Source: CAZJDM01 sp964544765
GTDB lineage: Bacteria > Bdellovibrionota_B > Oligoflexia > CAYFLR01
DNA: 21,863 nucleotides
Direction of reading: 5' to 3'
NCBI GenBank assembly: GCA_964544765.1
Contig: CAZJDM010000069.1
Span: forward strand, 1-21,863
This document shows, piece by piece, positions 1 through 7,918 of this stretch. A program made the translations under genes and the position numbers. The notes beneath the pieces were generated by a model. The model was given only the letters and a program-made list of their open reading frames with translations. It had not been told where the DNA came from and did no database searches. How positions within the stretch are numbered: the stretch's first letter is position 1; each line of letters starts with the position of its first letter.

Positions 1-2249
1 TAGTACGAATGGCTCAGGATTTCTCCTTAAGGTATACCCTTGTAGATGGACAGGGTAATTTTGGGTCTGTTGACGGAGACTCGGCCGCAGCCATGCGTTA
101 TACGGAAGTACGTATGGATAAAATTACCTCAGAGGTATTGGAAGATATAGAAAAAAATACTGTGGATTTTATACCTAATTATGATGATTCAGAGGTAGAA
201 CCATCAGTTTTGCCGGGTAAGATACCCGCCTTATTGATAAACGGTGCCTCAGGTATCGCTGTGGGAATGGCAACCAATATACCCCCACATAATTTAAGAG
301 AGTTAGTTCAAGCCGTATTGGCTTACATTGATGATATGGAAATTTCTATTTCAGATTTAATCAAATATGTATCTGGTCCTGATTTTCCAACAGCTGGAAT
401 TATTTCCGGAAAAAGGGGTATTTATGAGGCTTATAAAACTGGAAGAGGTTCCATAAAGATAAAAGCTAGAGCTGAGATAGAAACTGTTAAAAACAAAGAA
501 AATATAATTATTACCGAGATTCCATATCAAGTTAATAAAGCTAGACTGATAGAAAAGATCGCTGAATTGGTGAAAGAAAGAAAAATTGAGGGTATATCCG
601 ATCTTCGTGATGAATCTGATAAAGATGGAATTCGAATAGTTATCGACGTGAAAAAAGATACTATAGCTCAGGTATTACTTAATAATTTATATAAGCAAAC
701 CGCTTTATCGACTTCTTTCGGTATTAATATGATTGCTTTAGTTAATAATGTTCCTCAAATAATCAATTTAAAGGATTATGTAGTTGAGTTTGTAAAACAC
801 AGAAGGGAAGTGGTTACCAGAAAAACAGTCTTTGAACTAAATAGAGCAGAAGAAAAAGCTCATATTATGGAAGGGTTAAAAAGGGCCATTGAAAACTTAG
901 ATGAAGTCATTTCGATGATAAAAGAAGCCGAGAATGCTAATGCAGCAAAACAATCATTAATAGGAAGATTTGATTTTTCCGAAAAACAGGCTACGGCTAT
1001 TTTGGAAATGAGACTTCAGCGTTTAACCGGTTTAGAGCGAGATAAGATAGTACAAGAATATGATGACTTAATAAAATTAATAGCAAAACTACGTGGTATA
1101 CTCTCAGACGTGTCCCAAATATACGACATTATTAAGGAAGAACTCACCAAAATTAGTGATACTTATGGAGACGAGCGGCATACAGAGATTGTAGAAGCAG
1201 AAGAAGGTGATCTTGAGGATTTAGATCTAATTGAAGATCAAGAAGTTGTAATTATTAGAACATTAAAGGGTTATATTAAAAGATTACCATTAGATACTTA
1301 TGAAAGTCAGTCTAGAGGAGGGAAGGGAAAACAGGGGGTTATTATAGGAGAAGATGATGTTGTAAAGGATATTTTTACAACCCATACTCACGCTGATGTG
1401 CTTTGCTTCTCGACTTTAGGAAAAGTTTACTCCTTGAAAGTATATAAAATACCTGAGGCAGATCGTTATTCAAAGGGGAAAGCTATTGTTAATTTGATTA
1501 ATATTGATAGTACTGTTGATGAGCGTGTAGCTTTTATTATCCCAGTAAATCAATATGTTGAAGGAGAATATGTTTCAATTTTGACTAAAATGGGCTTTAT
1601 TAAGAAAACAAATTTAATGGCTTTTTCAAATATTAGATCCAGTGGTATTATTGGATTAACTTTAGGTGAAGGTGATGAAGTTATATCAGGAATGTTAGTA
1701 GATGATGATTCAGATATTATTTTTTGTTCAAAGGGTGGTAAAGCTATTCGGGTTAAAAGTAAGGATATTAGGGAAACGGGAAGATCTTCCAGAGGAGTTA
1801 TATCCATGAGGTTTGGGGGACGGGATGATGGAGTTGTAGGAATGGAAAGACTTGATCAAGATGATCAAAATTTTTTGTTAGTGGCTACAGAAAATGGTTA
1901 TGGAAAAAAGACCCTACTTACCGAGTATCCTCAGCAAGCTAGAGGAGGTCAAGGAGTAATAACTATCAAGACATCACCGAGGAATGGAAAAGTTGTTGGT
2001 ATGGCTAAGGTTACAGATAAAGATGACTTTTTTCTTCTAAACAAGATGGGTAAAGTCATTAGGATGAGATCAAACGATGTTAGCTCTATGGGGCGTAATA
2101 CTCAGGGGGTTAGGTTGATGAATTTGCAAGAAAATGATGTTGTTAGAAGTCTATCTAAAATTGCTTCCGGGATAAACTCGGAAGAAACCACTGATCAAAC
2201 TAACAGTAATCAAACTGATCAAATTAATCAAAAAAGTGAAAATTCTTGA
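1..2249 (+). CDS. gyrA: DNA gyrase subunit A, 5' end outside window
   Basis: This is the breakage-reunion subunit of DNA gyrase, which with GyrB introduces negative supercoils. The frame is open from the window edge: codons 3-8 read Val-Arg before the Met at 9, matching E. coli GyrA from about V90, so roughly 90 N-terminal residues are missing, including most of the quinolone-resistance positions. The active-site tyrosine (E. coli Y122) is visible in AAAMRYTE near base 100. A C-terminal beta-pinwheel domain follows, with a GyrA box reading QSRGGKG near base 1310 (usual form QRRGGKG). The box, together with the neighbourhood, favours GyrA over ParC. The C-terminus is a polar Gln/Asn/Ser-rich tail. 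The gene is followed directly by rpmH, an origin-region arrangement. Confidence 0.97.
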   Translation, partial: VRMAQDFSLRYTLVDGQGNFGSVDGDSAAAMRYTEVRMDKITSEVLEDIEKNTVDFIPNYDDSEVEPSVLPGKIPALLINGASGIAVGMATNIPPHNLRELVQAVLAYIDDMEISISDLIKYVSGPDFPTAGIISGKRGIYEAYKTGRGSIKIKARAEIETVKNKENIIITEIPYQVNKARLIEKIAELVKERKIEGISDLRDESDKDGIRIVIDVKKDTIAQVLLNNLYKQTALSTSFGINMIALVNNVPQIINLKDYVVEFVKHRREVVTRKTVFELNRAEEKAHIMEGLKRAIENLDEVISMIKEAENANAAKQSLIGRFDFSEKQATAILEMRLQRLTGLERDKIVQEYDDLIKLIAKLRGILSDVSQIYDIIKEELTKISDTYGDERHTEIVEAEEGDLEDLDLIEDQEVVIIRTLKGYIKRLPLDTYESQSRGGKGKQGVIIGEDDVVKDIFTTHTHADVLCFSTLGKVYSLKVYKIPEADRYSKGKAIVNLINIDSTVDERVAFIIPVNQYVEGEYVSILTKMGFIKKTNLMAFSNIRSSGIIGLTLGEGDEVISGMLVDDDSDIIFCSKGGKAIRVKSKDIRETGRSSRGVISMRFGGRDDGVVGMERLDQDDQNFLLVATENGYGKKTLLTEYPQQARGGQGVITIKTSPRNGKVVGMAKVTDKDDFFLLNKMGKVIRMRSNDVSSMGRNTQGVRLMNLQENDVVRSLSKIASGINSEETTDQTNSNQTDQINQKSENS

Positions 2250-2274
2250 AACTAATTTAAGAGTATGCTAGGGT
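2246..2274 (+). promoter_or_regulatory. rpmH promoter: Candidate sigma70-type promoter for rpmH-rnpA-yidD
   Basis: TTGAAA at 2246-2251, a 17-base spacer, then TAGGGT at 2269-2274 preceded by TG (extended -10 form). It overlaps the gyrA stop codon and lies about 30 bases upstream of the rpmH start. The -10 box matches the consensus poorly, so this is a prediction only. Confidence 0.4.
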
Positions 2275-2305
2275 GCATCTCTTGGAATCTTTGGGGAGGT
2301 TTAAA

Positions 2306-2458
2306 GTGAGTAAACGAACATTTCAGCCATCTAATAAATCTAGAGCAAGAAAACACGGTTTTAGGGCGAGAATGGCTACTAAAAATGGTAGGCGTGTTGT
2401 ATCAGCCAGAAGATCTAAAGGTAGAGCAAGATTAGCAGCTGACGTTTATAGTAAATAA
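2306..2458 (+). CDS. rpmH: 50S ribosomal protein L34
   Basis: L34 is a small, very basic protein of the large ribosomal subunit. The body KRTFQPSN...RARKHGFRARMATKNGRRV...RRSKGRARL is the L34 signature along its whole length. I place the start at GTG 2306, giving 50 residues, because GGGGAGG at 2293-2299 sits six bases upstream and family members begin just before KRTFQPS. The longer open frame from 2273 would add an atypical N-terminus with no ribosome binding site. The stop codon is separated by one base from the ATG of rnpA, indicating co-transcription and probably translational coupling, as in most bacteria. Confidence 0.96.
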   Translation: MSKRTFQPSNKSRARKHGFRARMATKNGRRVVSARRSKGRARLAADVYSK

Positions 2459-2459
2459 T

Positions 2460-2807
2460 ATGAGATTTAAATTATCTAAGAGTTCGAGACTTCTAAAATC
2501 AGAAGATTTTAAGAAGGTTATATTTAATTACGATAGAGTGGTTCGTTGTAATGAATATAGTTGTTATATTAAGGAAAATAGTTTAGATCACAGTCGAATT
2601 GGAATTAGTGTAACAAAGAAAGTAGGAAAAGCTGTAATTAGGAACCGCTATAAGCGATATGTTCGAGAATTTTTTAGATTAAAGCATAAATCCTTGCCTA
2701 GAGGGAAGGATTTTATTGTTGTAATTAAGAAATATAAACAGAATTTTGATCATTCATACTTTAGCAAATCTTCTTCTAGGTTCACAGAAATTACGGACTT
2801 TTTGTAG
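2460..2807 (+). CDS. rnpA: Ribonuclease P protein component
   Basis: This is the protein cofactor of RNase P, which binds the RNA subunit and the 5' leader of precursor tRNA during 5' maturation. At 115 residues it has family length. The diagnostic RNR motif region (KAVIRNRYKRYVREFFR) lies at about residues 59-75, and the N-terminal LSKSSRLLKSEDFKKV is typical. The protein is basic throughout. It starts one base after the rpmH stop, the usual rpmH-rnpA pairing. The RNA partner gene (rnpB) is not in the window. Confidence 0.96.
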   Translation: MRFKLSKSSRLLKSEDFKKVIFNYDRVVRCNEYSCYIKENSLDHSRIGISVTKKVGKAVIRNRYKRYVREFFRLKHKSLPRGKDFIVVIKKYKQNFDHSYFSKSSSRFTEITDFL

Positions 2808-2814
2808 TTTAAAA

Positions 2815-3042
2815 GTGTTTTTAATAAATTGGTTGAAAATATTTTGTATTAAGCTGATTAAAATATATCAGATGACTATATCCCCTCTTGTAGGTAATTG
2901 CTGTCGGTATTATCCGTCTTGTTCGGAATATACAATTCAATCAATAGAAACTAAGGGGATCATTCAAGGTATTTTTAAAGGATTTAGTAGGATTGTTAGG
3001 TGTCACCCATATCATCCGGGTGGATTTGACCCTGTTAATTAA
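2815..3042 (+). CDS. yidD: Membrane protein insertion efficiency factor YidD
   Basis: YidD is a small inner-membrane-associated protein that assists YidC-dependent insertion. The conserved core is present: KIYQMTISPLVGNCCRYYPSCSEY followed by RIVRCHPYHPGGFDPV, with the Cys-rich stretch and C-terminal HPGGFDP signature. The start is uncertain. The frame is open back to an ATG at 2746 inside rnpA, but that extension is unlike the family. GTG at 2815 gives 75 residues, the usual size; TTG at 2833 would give 69. Neither has a clear Shine-Dalgarno, so translation may be coupled to rnpA, which ends seven bases earlier. Confidence 0.88.
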   Translation: MFLINWLKIFCIKLIKIYQMTISPLVGNCCRYYPSCSEYTIQSIETKGIIQGIFKGFSRIVRCHPYHPGGFDPVN

Positions 3043-3068
3043 GCATTTAGTAAGATAAGGATTTAGTA

Positions 3069-4754
3069 ATGGATAAAAAAACAGTCTTAGCTATCTTGTT
3101 ATCAATCTTGGTTTGGTTTGGATGGGATCTTGTTCTTGAAAAAAGGTATCCGGGTTATAAGGAGAGAGTTAGAGCTCAACAAACCCAGGAAATGGAGAAA
3201 ACTAAATCTTCTTCAGAAGAAATTGTTTCTAATAATCAATCAAAATCGAATACCACAGGATTCAATTTATCTCAAAATTCAAATAATAAAACCGAACAAT
3301 TTGAAACAATATCAAAAGCTAAAGTCCCCGTTGCTTCAGAAGAACAGCTAACTATATCCAATGAAGAAATATCTATTTTATTTTCTCAGGAAGAAGCTTC
3401 TATCAAAAGGGTTTGGTTAAAAAAATATAAAGAAAAACAAAATGATAATGAAGAAATCAGTATATCAAAGGGAGTAGAATTAGAAAGACTTAAGTCTAGG
3501 AACTCTTTCTTTACTCAAATATATGAATCTCAACAGTATGGCAGCCAATATCGCCTTGAAAGCAAAGAAGAAAAAACAATCATTTTTTCTTCAGTAATAG
3601 GAGCTGTAAGAATAAGAAAGACATATACGCTACTGAATCCGTATTATCTACTATTATCGGTAAATATTGTTAACCAATCTTCCGTACCTTTCTCTACCAA
3701 ATTGAAAACGGTATTATATGACGTTTATAAAGAGCCCGAAAGAAGTGGAGGTTTTTTAGCTGGTGGAGGAGCGTTTAATACAAGTGGAGCAGTAGTTAAG
3801 GCGAGTGAAGGAATGGAGAGAATTGCTTATACTGATATCTCTGCTGATACCAAAAATGATGGTTTGTGGGGAGTTAAGGGCTTGCATGTAAATTGGCTGG
3901 GAATGGATACACTGTATTTTTTAAAGGCTCTTTTACCAAGTTCAGATAAACAAAATTTGGAACTATATAATTTGGGTAACAATCTTTATGGTTTAGCTTT
4001 GGTAGAAAGTATAACCGAACTTCAATCAAGGCAATCTATTGATTTGAAATATAATTTATATTTAGGACCAAAAGATATAGATTTATTAGAACAATATGGA
4101 AGTGGTTTAGATGAGGCTATTGACTTTTCTATGCTATCCATAATAGCTGTTCCAATTTTAAAATCCTTAAAATCAATCTATTCTGCAATTGGAAATTATG
4201 GAATTTCGATAATATTGCTGACTGCTATCATCAAACTAATTTTACTTCCCCTAACATGGAAAGCGTCTATTTCAATGAAACGGATGCAAAAACTGCAACC
4301 CCAGTTAAAAAAGATTCAAGAGAAATATAAAGAAGATAGGCAAAGACAATCACAAGAGACGATGGCTTTTATGAAGAGTCATAATATGAATCCTTTAGGA
4401 GGATGTTTACCTATCTTATTACAGATGCCAATATTTTTAGCATTGTATAGGGTTTTATATAATTCTATTGAATTGAGAAATGCGTACTTTGTGGGGTGGG
4501 TTGTTGATTTATCGGAAAAAGACCCATTTTTTATATTACCAGTTTTGACCGGCATACTAATGTTCGTTCAACAGAAAATAATGCCTACAACTGTTTCAGA
4601 TCCTAATCAGAAAAAAATGTTTTTAATTATGAATGTTATGTTTACTGCTCTAATGTTATTTCTCCCATCTGGTGCGGTTCTATATATATTAACTAACATG
4701 ACCCTATCAATCTTCCAACAATTCTTAATCAATAAATATGCAAAGGTAGAATAG
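3069..4754 (+). CDS. yidC: Membrane protein insertase YidC, Gram-negative type
   Basis: YidC inserts and folds inner-membrane proteins, alone or with SecYEG. The 561-residue protein has an N-terminal transmembrane segment (about residues 5-21), a polar Ser/Asn/Lys-rich linker, a large periplasmic beta domain (to about residue 345) and the conserved five-helix core. Core hallmarks include SMKRMQKLQPQLKKIQEKYKED, NPLGGCLPILLQMPIFLALY, PTTVSDPNQKK and the closing FLPSGAVLYILTN. The large periplasmic domain is found in diderm bacteria and absent from Gram-positive homologues. It lies directly downstream of yidD in the same transcriptional direction. The usual next gene, jag, is missing. Confidence 0.97.
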   Translation: MDKKTVLAILLSILVWFGWDLVLEKRYPGYKERVRAQQTQEMEKTKSSSEEIVSNNQSKSNTTGFNLSQNSNNKTEQFETISKAKVPVASEEQLTISNEEISILFSQEEASIKRVWLKKYKEKQNDNEEISISKGVELERLKSRNSFFTQIYESQQYGSQYRLESKEEKTIIFSSVIGAVRIRKTYTLLNPYYLLLSVNIVNQSSVPFSTKLKTVLYDVYKEPERSGGFLAGGGAFNTSGAVVKASEGMERIAYTDISADTKNDGLWGVKGLHVNWLGMDTLYFLKALLPSSDKQNLELYNLGNNLYGLALVESITELQSRQSIDLKYNLYLGPKDIDLLEQYGSGLDEAIDFSMLSIIAVPILKSLKSIYSAIGNYGISIILLTAIIKLILLPLTWKASISMKRMQKLQPQLKKIQEKYKEDRQRQSQETMAFMKSHNMNPLGGCLPILLQMPIFLALYRVLYNSIELRNAYFVGWVVDLSEKDPFFILPVLTGILMFVQQKIMPTTVSDPNQKKMFLIMNVMFTALMLFLPSGAVLYILTNMTLSIFQQFLINKYAKVE

Positions 4755-4815
4755 TTGAGAAAAGGTTAGTGATAGGATCAGTTGAAATTCATGTAAACAA
4801 ACAAATTAATAGTAA

Positions 4816-6312
4816 GTGTTTGACGTGTCTGAATTATTTGATTTAAAAGATACCATAATTGCCTTATCTACCTCTATAGGTCATGGAGCCTTAGCAGTTA
4901 TTAGATTGAGTGGTGATAGATCATATTCATTTGTTTTAGAGTTGGTTCGGAATCAAAGGGGTAAGCGTTTAAAACTATTATCTCCAAGGTTAGCTACTTT
5001 TGGATTATTGATTGATCCTCAAACCTCAGAAACAGTGGATGAAGTTGTAATTACATATTTTAAGGGACCCAAATCCTATACAGGAGAAGATATAATCGAA
5101 ATTTCCTGTCATGGAAATATGCTCCTTGCTCAAAAGATTATAGCTCTTTTTCAAAACTTAGGCGCGCGCTTAGCTCGTCCTGGAGAGTTTACCGAAAGAG
5201 CCTATCACAACAAAAAATTAGATTTAATTCAGGCTGAATCAGTAGCTGATTTAATTCATGCTTCTTCAGAAAAGGCCTTACGATTTGCCAAAAGAAATGT
5301 TCAAAAATTACTGTCTCAGAGAATTAAATCTGTTTCAGACACTATAAAACATTATTTAGTGTTTTACGAAGCGTATATTGATTTTCCGGAGGATGAAATT
5401 CCTAGTGAACATACTTTGGAAATAGAAAAAGAGATTAGTGTCGTTATGGATGTCCTGATAAATATGATTGACAGCTATAAAGAGGGGGTAATTGTTCGTG
5501 AAGGAGCAAAGGTCGTTATTTTGGGTCCTCCTAATGTCGGTAAATCTAGTTTGTTGAATTTGCTACTGGGAGAAAATAGGGCCTTAATTTCAGATATTCC
5601 CGGCACTACTAGAGATATAATTAGGGAAGGAGCAATTATAAATGATATTGCCATTACTTTAGTTGATACAGCAGGACTTCGGGATACCAGAGAGTATGTA
5701 GAGTCTGAAGGTGTGGAATTTTCGCTCAACCAGGCTGAGTTGGCCGATATAGTGCTGTTTGTAGAGGATGTAAATTCTAAAAATAAAGAAGAATTCAACA
5801 GTTTTTTTACATCGAACGTCTTAGAATTAATAAAAAATAAGCCTATCATTAAAATTTATAATAAATGTGATCTTGCTTTTAATAATATAGATGAAATCCC
5901 AGATAAATTTAAACAGGTTATAGAAAATGATAGTGGAATAAATGTGGAAAAGCCTCGGAGCGACTGCGGTGCTAGGCTTGTGGACTTGTTAAAATATTCG
6001 ACTGGTTGTGGAATTTCTGTTAAAAATTATTGGAATATTGATAAGCTAAAGAATCTTATCTATCAACAATTGTTGGGTGAAAAAAGTAATCAAAGAGACC
6101 TCATTATTACAAATGAACGTCATTTCAAAAAATTAAAAGAATGTTTTAGTTGTTTGCAAGAGTTTAAAAAGGCCCACAAGAATAATGCTTATTATGAAGT
6201 GCTTGCTTTTGAATTAAAACAAGCGCTATCTTATTTGCATGAAATTACAGGAGAGGTTACCAGCGAGGATATTTTAAACTCTATTTTTTCCAACTTCTGT
6301 ATTGGTAAGTAG
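4816..6312 (+). CDS. mnmE: tRNA uridine-5-carboxymethylaminomethyl modification GTPase MnmE
   Basis: MnmE works with MnmG to modify the wobble uridine (U34) of certain tRNAs. Visible parts are an N-terminal tetrahydrofolate-binding domain (SYTGEDIIEISCHG, ARPGEFTERA), a helical domain, and an inserted G domain with G1 GPPNVGKS (about 237-244), G2 TTRD, G3 DTAG (284-287) and G4 NKCD (349-352). The protein ends in the diagnostic CIGK with the conserved cysteine. It has 498 residues against about 455 in E. coli; part of the excess is a roughly 20-residue expansion between NKCD and the G5 region (YSTGCG). The start is GTG 4816 with no strong ribosome binding site; GTG 4825 is an alternative. mnmG does not follow. 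Confidence 0.96.
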   Translation: MFDVSELFDLKDTIIALSTSIGHGALAVIRLSGDRSYSFVLELVRNQRGKRLKLLSPRLATFGLLIDPQTSETVDEVVITYFKGPKSYTGEDIIEISCHGNMLLAQKIIALFQNLGARLARPGEFTERAYHNKKLDLIQAESVADLIHASSEKALRFAKRNVQKLLSQRIKSVSDTIKHYLVFYEAYIDFPEDEIPSEHTLEIEKEISVVMDVLINMIDSYKEGVIVREGAKVVILGPPNVGKSSLLNLLLGENRALISDIPGTTRDIIREGAIINDIAITLVDTAGLRDTREYVESEGVEFSLNQAELADIVLFVEDVNSKNKEEFNSFFTSNVLELIKNKPIIKIYNKCDLAFNNIDEIPDKFKQVIENDSGINVEKPRSDCGARLVDLLKYSTGCGISVKNYWNIDKLKNLIYQQLLGEKSNQRDLIITNERHFKKLKECFSCLQEFKKAHKNNAYYEVLAFELKQALSYLHEITGEVTSEDILNSIFSNFCIGK

Positions 6313-6340
6313 CGGTAAAAAGTTAGTCAATGCCGTTAAG

Positions 6341-6901
6341 TTAGTTTCTAGCGAAAGAAGCTCGCTTTTTATTTCTAGCCAAAATTGTTTTGACGTTTGT
6401 AATTATGCGTTCTATTTCTTCAGATGTTTTATCGAAAGGAATCCACATATTCTCTGATGTTGAGTAAGAGAATGGTTTATCAAATTTTTCGATATTATTA
6501 ATAATATCTATTTTAGTTTTATAAGGGTTCATTTTGGTAAGTTTAATCGTGATTTTATTGCGAAACAATTCATGGTCTATATAATAAGAGTCCCACTCGG
6601 TAGATATTAAATTTGTTTTATGATCCACTATGTTAATAGTATAATTTTTTACTAAAACCATCAAAAAGGCTTCTAGAACATGTTGTGGTTTAAGAGATGC
6701 AAAATAAGTTGATTCATCAATTTTCTTAAGAGCAATTTGGTGTGGTGTTGATGAATTTGCTTTATCGGATTGATTAGTTTTTGTTTTATTTAGAGAAGAA
6801 TATGAGTTGTAAGCTTCGTTTCTCATCTTTAAAAACTTCGCGTTGCATGCAAAGAGCCAACTACATAGAAAAACTGTTAAAAAAGTTTTCCAGTAAATCA
6901 T
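6341..6901 (-). CDS. Lipoprotein of unknown function
   Basis: I do not recognise the family with confidence. The start at ATG 6901 is favoured over the longer frame to 6964 because GGGAG lies just upstream and this start gives a clean lipoprotein signal: a hydrophobic segment followed by lipobox LFAC, with the acylated cysteine at residue 19. The 186-residue product has a polar Ser/Lys/Thr linker (about 25-55), then a mixed alpha/beta domain containing INIVDHKTNLISTEWD and a basic C-terminus. The ISTEWD-type segment loosely recalls BamC-like outer-membrane lipoproteins, but this is resemblance only. It stands alone on this strand, convergent with mnmE and divergent from the LD-carboxypeptidase gene. 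Confidence 0.8.
   Translation of the reverse strand: MIYWKTFLTVFLCSWLFACNAKFLKMRNEAYNSYSSLNKTKTNQSDKANSSTPHQIALKKIDESTYFASLKPQHVLEAFLMVLVKNYTINIVDHKTNLISTEWDSYYIDHELFRNKITIKLTKMNPYKTKIDIINNIEKFDKPFSYSTSENMWIPFDKTSEEIERIITNVKTILARNKKRASFARN
6350..6370 (+). terminator. Weak candidate intrinsic terminator after mnmE
   Basis: AGCGA (6350-6354), a seven-base loop, TCGCT (6362-6366) and a short T run to 6370. It lies 38 bases past the mnmE stop and overlaps the 3' end of the convergent lipoprotein gene. The five-base stem is short, so the call is tentative. Confidence 0.35.
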
Positions 6902-6925
6902 ACATACTCCCTTTTTAAATAAGAT

Positions 6926-6955
6926 ATAGTAGGATTTTTTTTTAATACTTGTTAA
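6926..6955 (-). promoter_or_regulatory. Candidate promoter for the lipoprotein gene
   Basis: On the minus strand, TTAACA (6955-6950), an 18-base spacer that is mostly A, then TACTAT (6931-6926), about 25 bases before the ATG at 6901. The 99-base divergent intergenic region is very AT-rich, so chance matches are easy. A TATAAT (6969-6974) and a TATACT (6981-6986) on the plus strand could serve the divergent gene, but I found no well-spaced -35 box for either. Confidence 0.3.
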
Positions 6956-7000
6956 TATACTCAATATATATAATAACCAGTATACTATAATGGGATTTGG

Positions 7001-7906
7001 ATGCCAATAAACACTATTTGGAAAGACTTAAAGAACAAAAGAAAAATTGCTTTAGTAGCCCCTTCTGGTCCTGTTGATAAAGATAAATTTTTTCGAGGGG
7101 TAGATAGGCTCAGACAGTTAGGTTTTCAAGTAAAATATCATGAGCAAATATGTGAATGTTCGTATATAACTGCCGGTAGTGCAGAAAAAAGAGCTAGTGA
7201 ATTAAAAAGGTTTATACAAATTCCAGAGGCAGAAATTTTGTGGTGCGCAAGGGGTGGTTATGGGTCAATTGACTTGATAGACTTGATTTCCAAAGATCTT
7301 TTTTGTGAAAAAAAAATTATAATAGGTATGAGTGATGCTACCATCTTACATCTTTTTTGGGATCACTTTGCTATATCACCAACAATATATGGTCCTATGC
7401 CAGCGACCTCCTATTTTATCGAGGCTGAGCAGCAACTTGAAAATTCTCTTAAAACCCTTCTATTAGAGGGAGATATAGAGTCTAATTTCCGAAATATGTC
7501 CTTTAAGGTACTGGATAGTTTTAATACCGAAATGATAGAAGGTTCAATTATTGGAGGATGTTTGGCGTTATGTACAAGTAGTATTGGAACTAAAATAGAG
7601 ATTGATTTAAAGGATAAGATTTTCTTTTTTGAAGAGATAAACGAACCTTTTTATCGATTGGACCTAATGATAAATCAATTATACTATGCTGGAAAATTTC
7701 AAAACTGCAAAGCTGTGATAGTTGGCAGCCTGGTAGACTGTTTAGAAGATGATGAAGAATTAACCGATGTTCTTAATTACTTATTTAGAAAAATTAAAGT
7801 TCCCGTTTTGTATGATCTACCAGTTGGGCATATAAATAGTAGTATGTTTTTACCTTTTGGAGAGCAAATAAGAATCAACCTTAGAGAAAGAAAAATATAT
7901 TTGTAG
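7001..7906 (+). CDS. ldcA: Muramoyltetrapeptide LD-carboxypeptidase (LdcA/MccF, peptidase S66)
   Basis: This cytoplasmic serine peptidase removes the terminal D-Ala from recycled murein tetrapeptides. All hallmarks of family S66 are visible: N-terminal ALVAPSGPVD; CARGGYGS at about 82-89; the nucleophile Ser111 in IIGMSDAT; a Glu at 211-212 in FFFEEINEPFYRLDLM; and His277 in LPVGHINSSMFLPFG, which together form the Ser-Glu-His triad. The length of 301 residues is normal. The gene ends 12 bases before mpl, whose product uses the tripeptide that this enzyme makes, so the pair forms a recycling operon. MccF-type immunity proteins share the fold, but the neighbour argues for the recycling role. 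Confidence 0.92.
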   Translation: MPINTIWKDLKNKRKIALVAPSGPVDKDKFFRGVDRLRQLGFQVKYHEQICECSYITAGSAEKRASELKRFIQIPEAEILWCARGGYGSIDLIDLISKDLFCEKKIIIGMSDATILHLFWDHFAISPTIYGPMPATSYFIEAEQQLENSLKTLLLEGDIESNFRNMSFKVLDSFNTEMIEGSIIGGCLALCTSSIGTKIEIDLKDKIFFFEEINEPFYRLDLMINQLYYAGKFQNCKAVIVGSLVDCLEDDEELTDVLNYLFRKIKVPVLYDLPVGHINSSMFLPFGEQIRINLRERKIYL

Positions 7907-7918
7907 ATTGAGATTTTG

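Noticed and set aside
4782..4811. TTGAAA-N18-TTAATA as a possible mnmE promoter
   Set aside because: The -10 box would sit only four bases before the start codon, forcing a nearly leaderless transcript, and in this AT-rich context the match is weak.
5475..5849. Minus-strand frame of 124 residues opposite mnmE
   Set aside because: It lies wholly inside the conserved MnmE G domain; its Ser-rich composition is typical of an antisense shadow.
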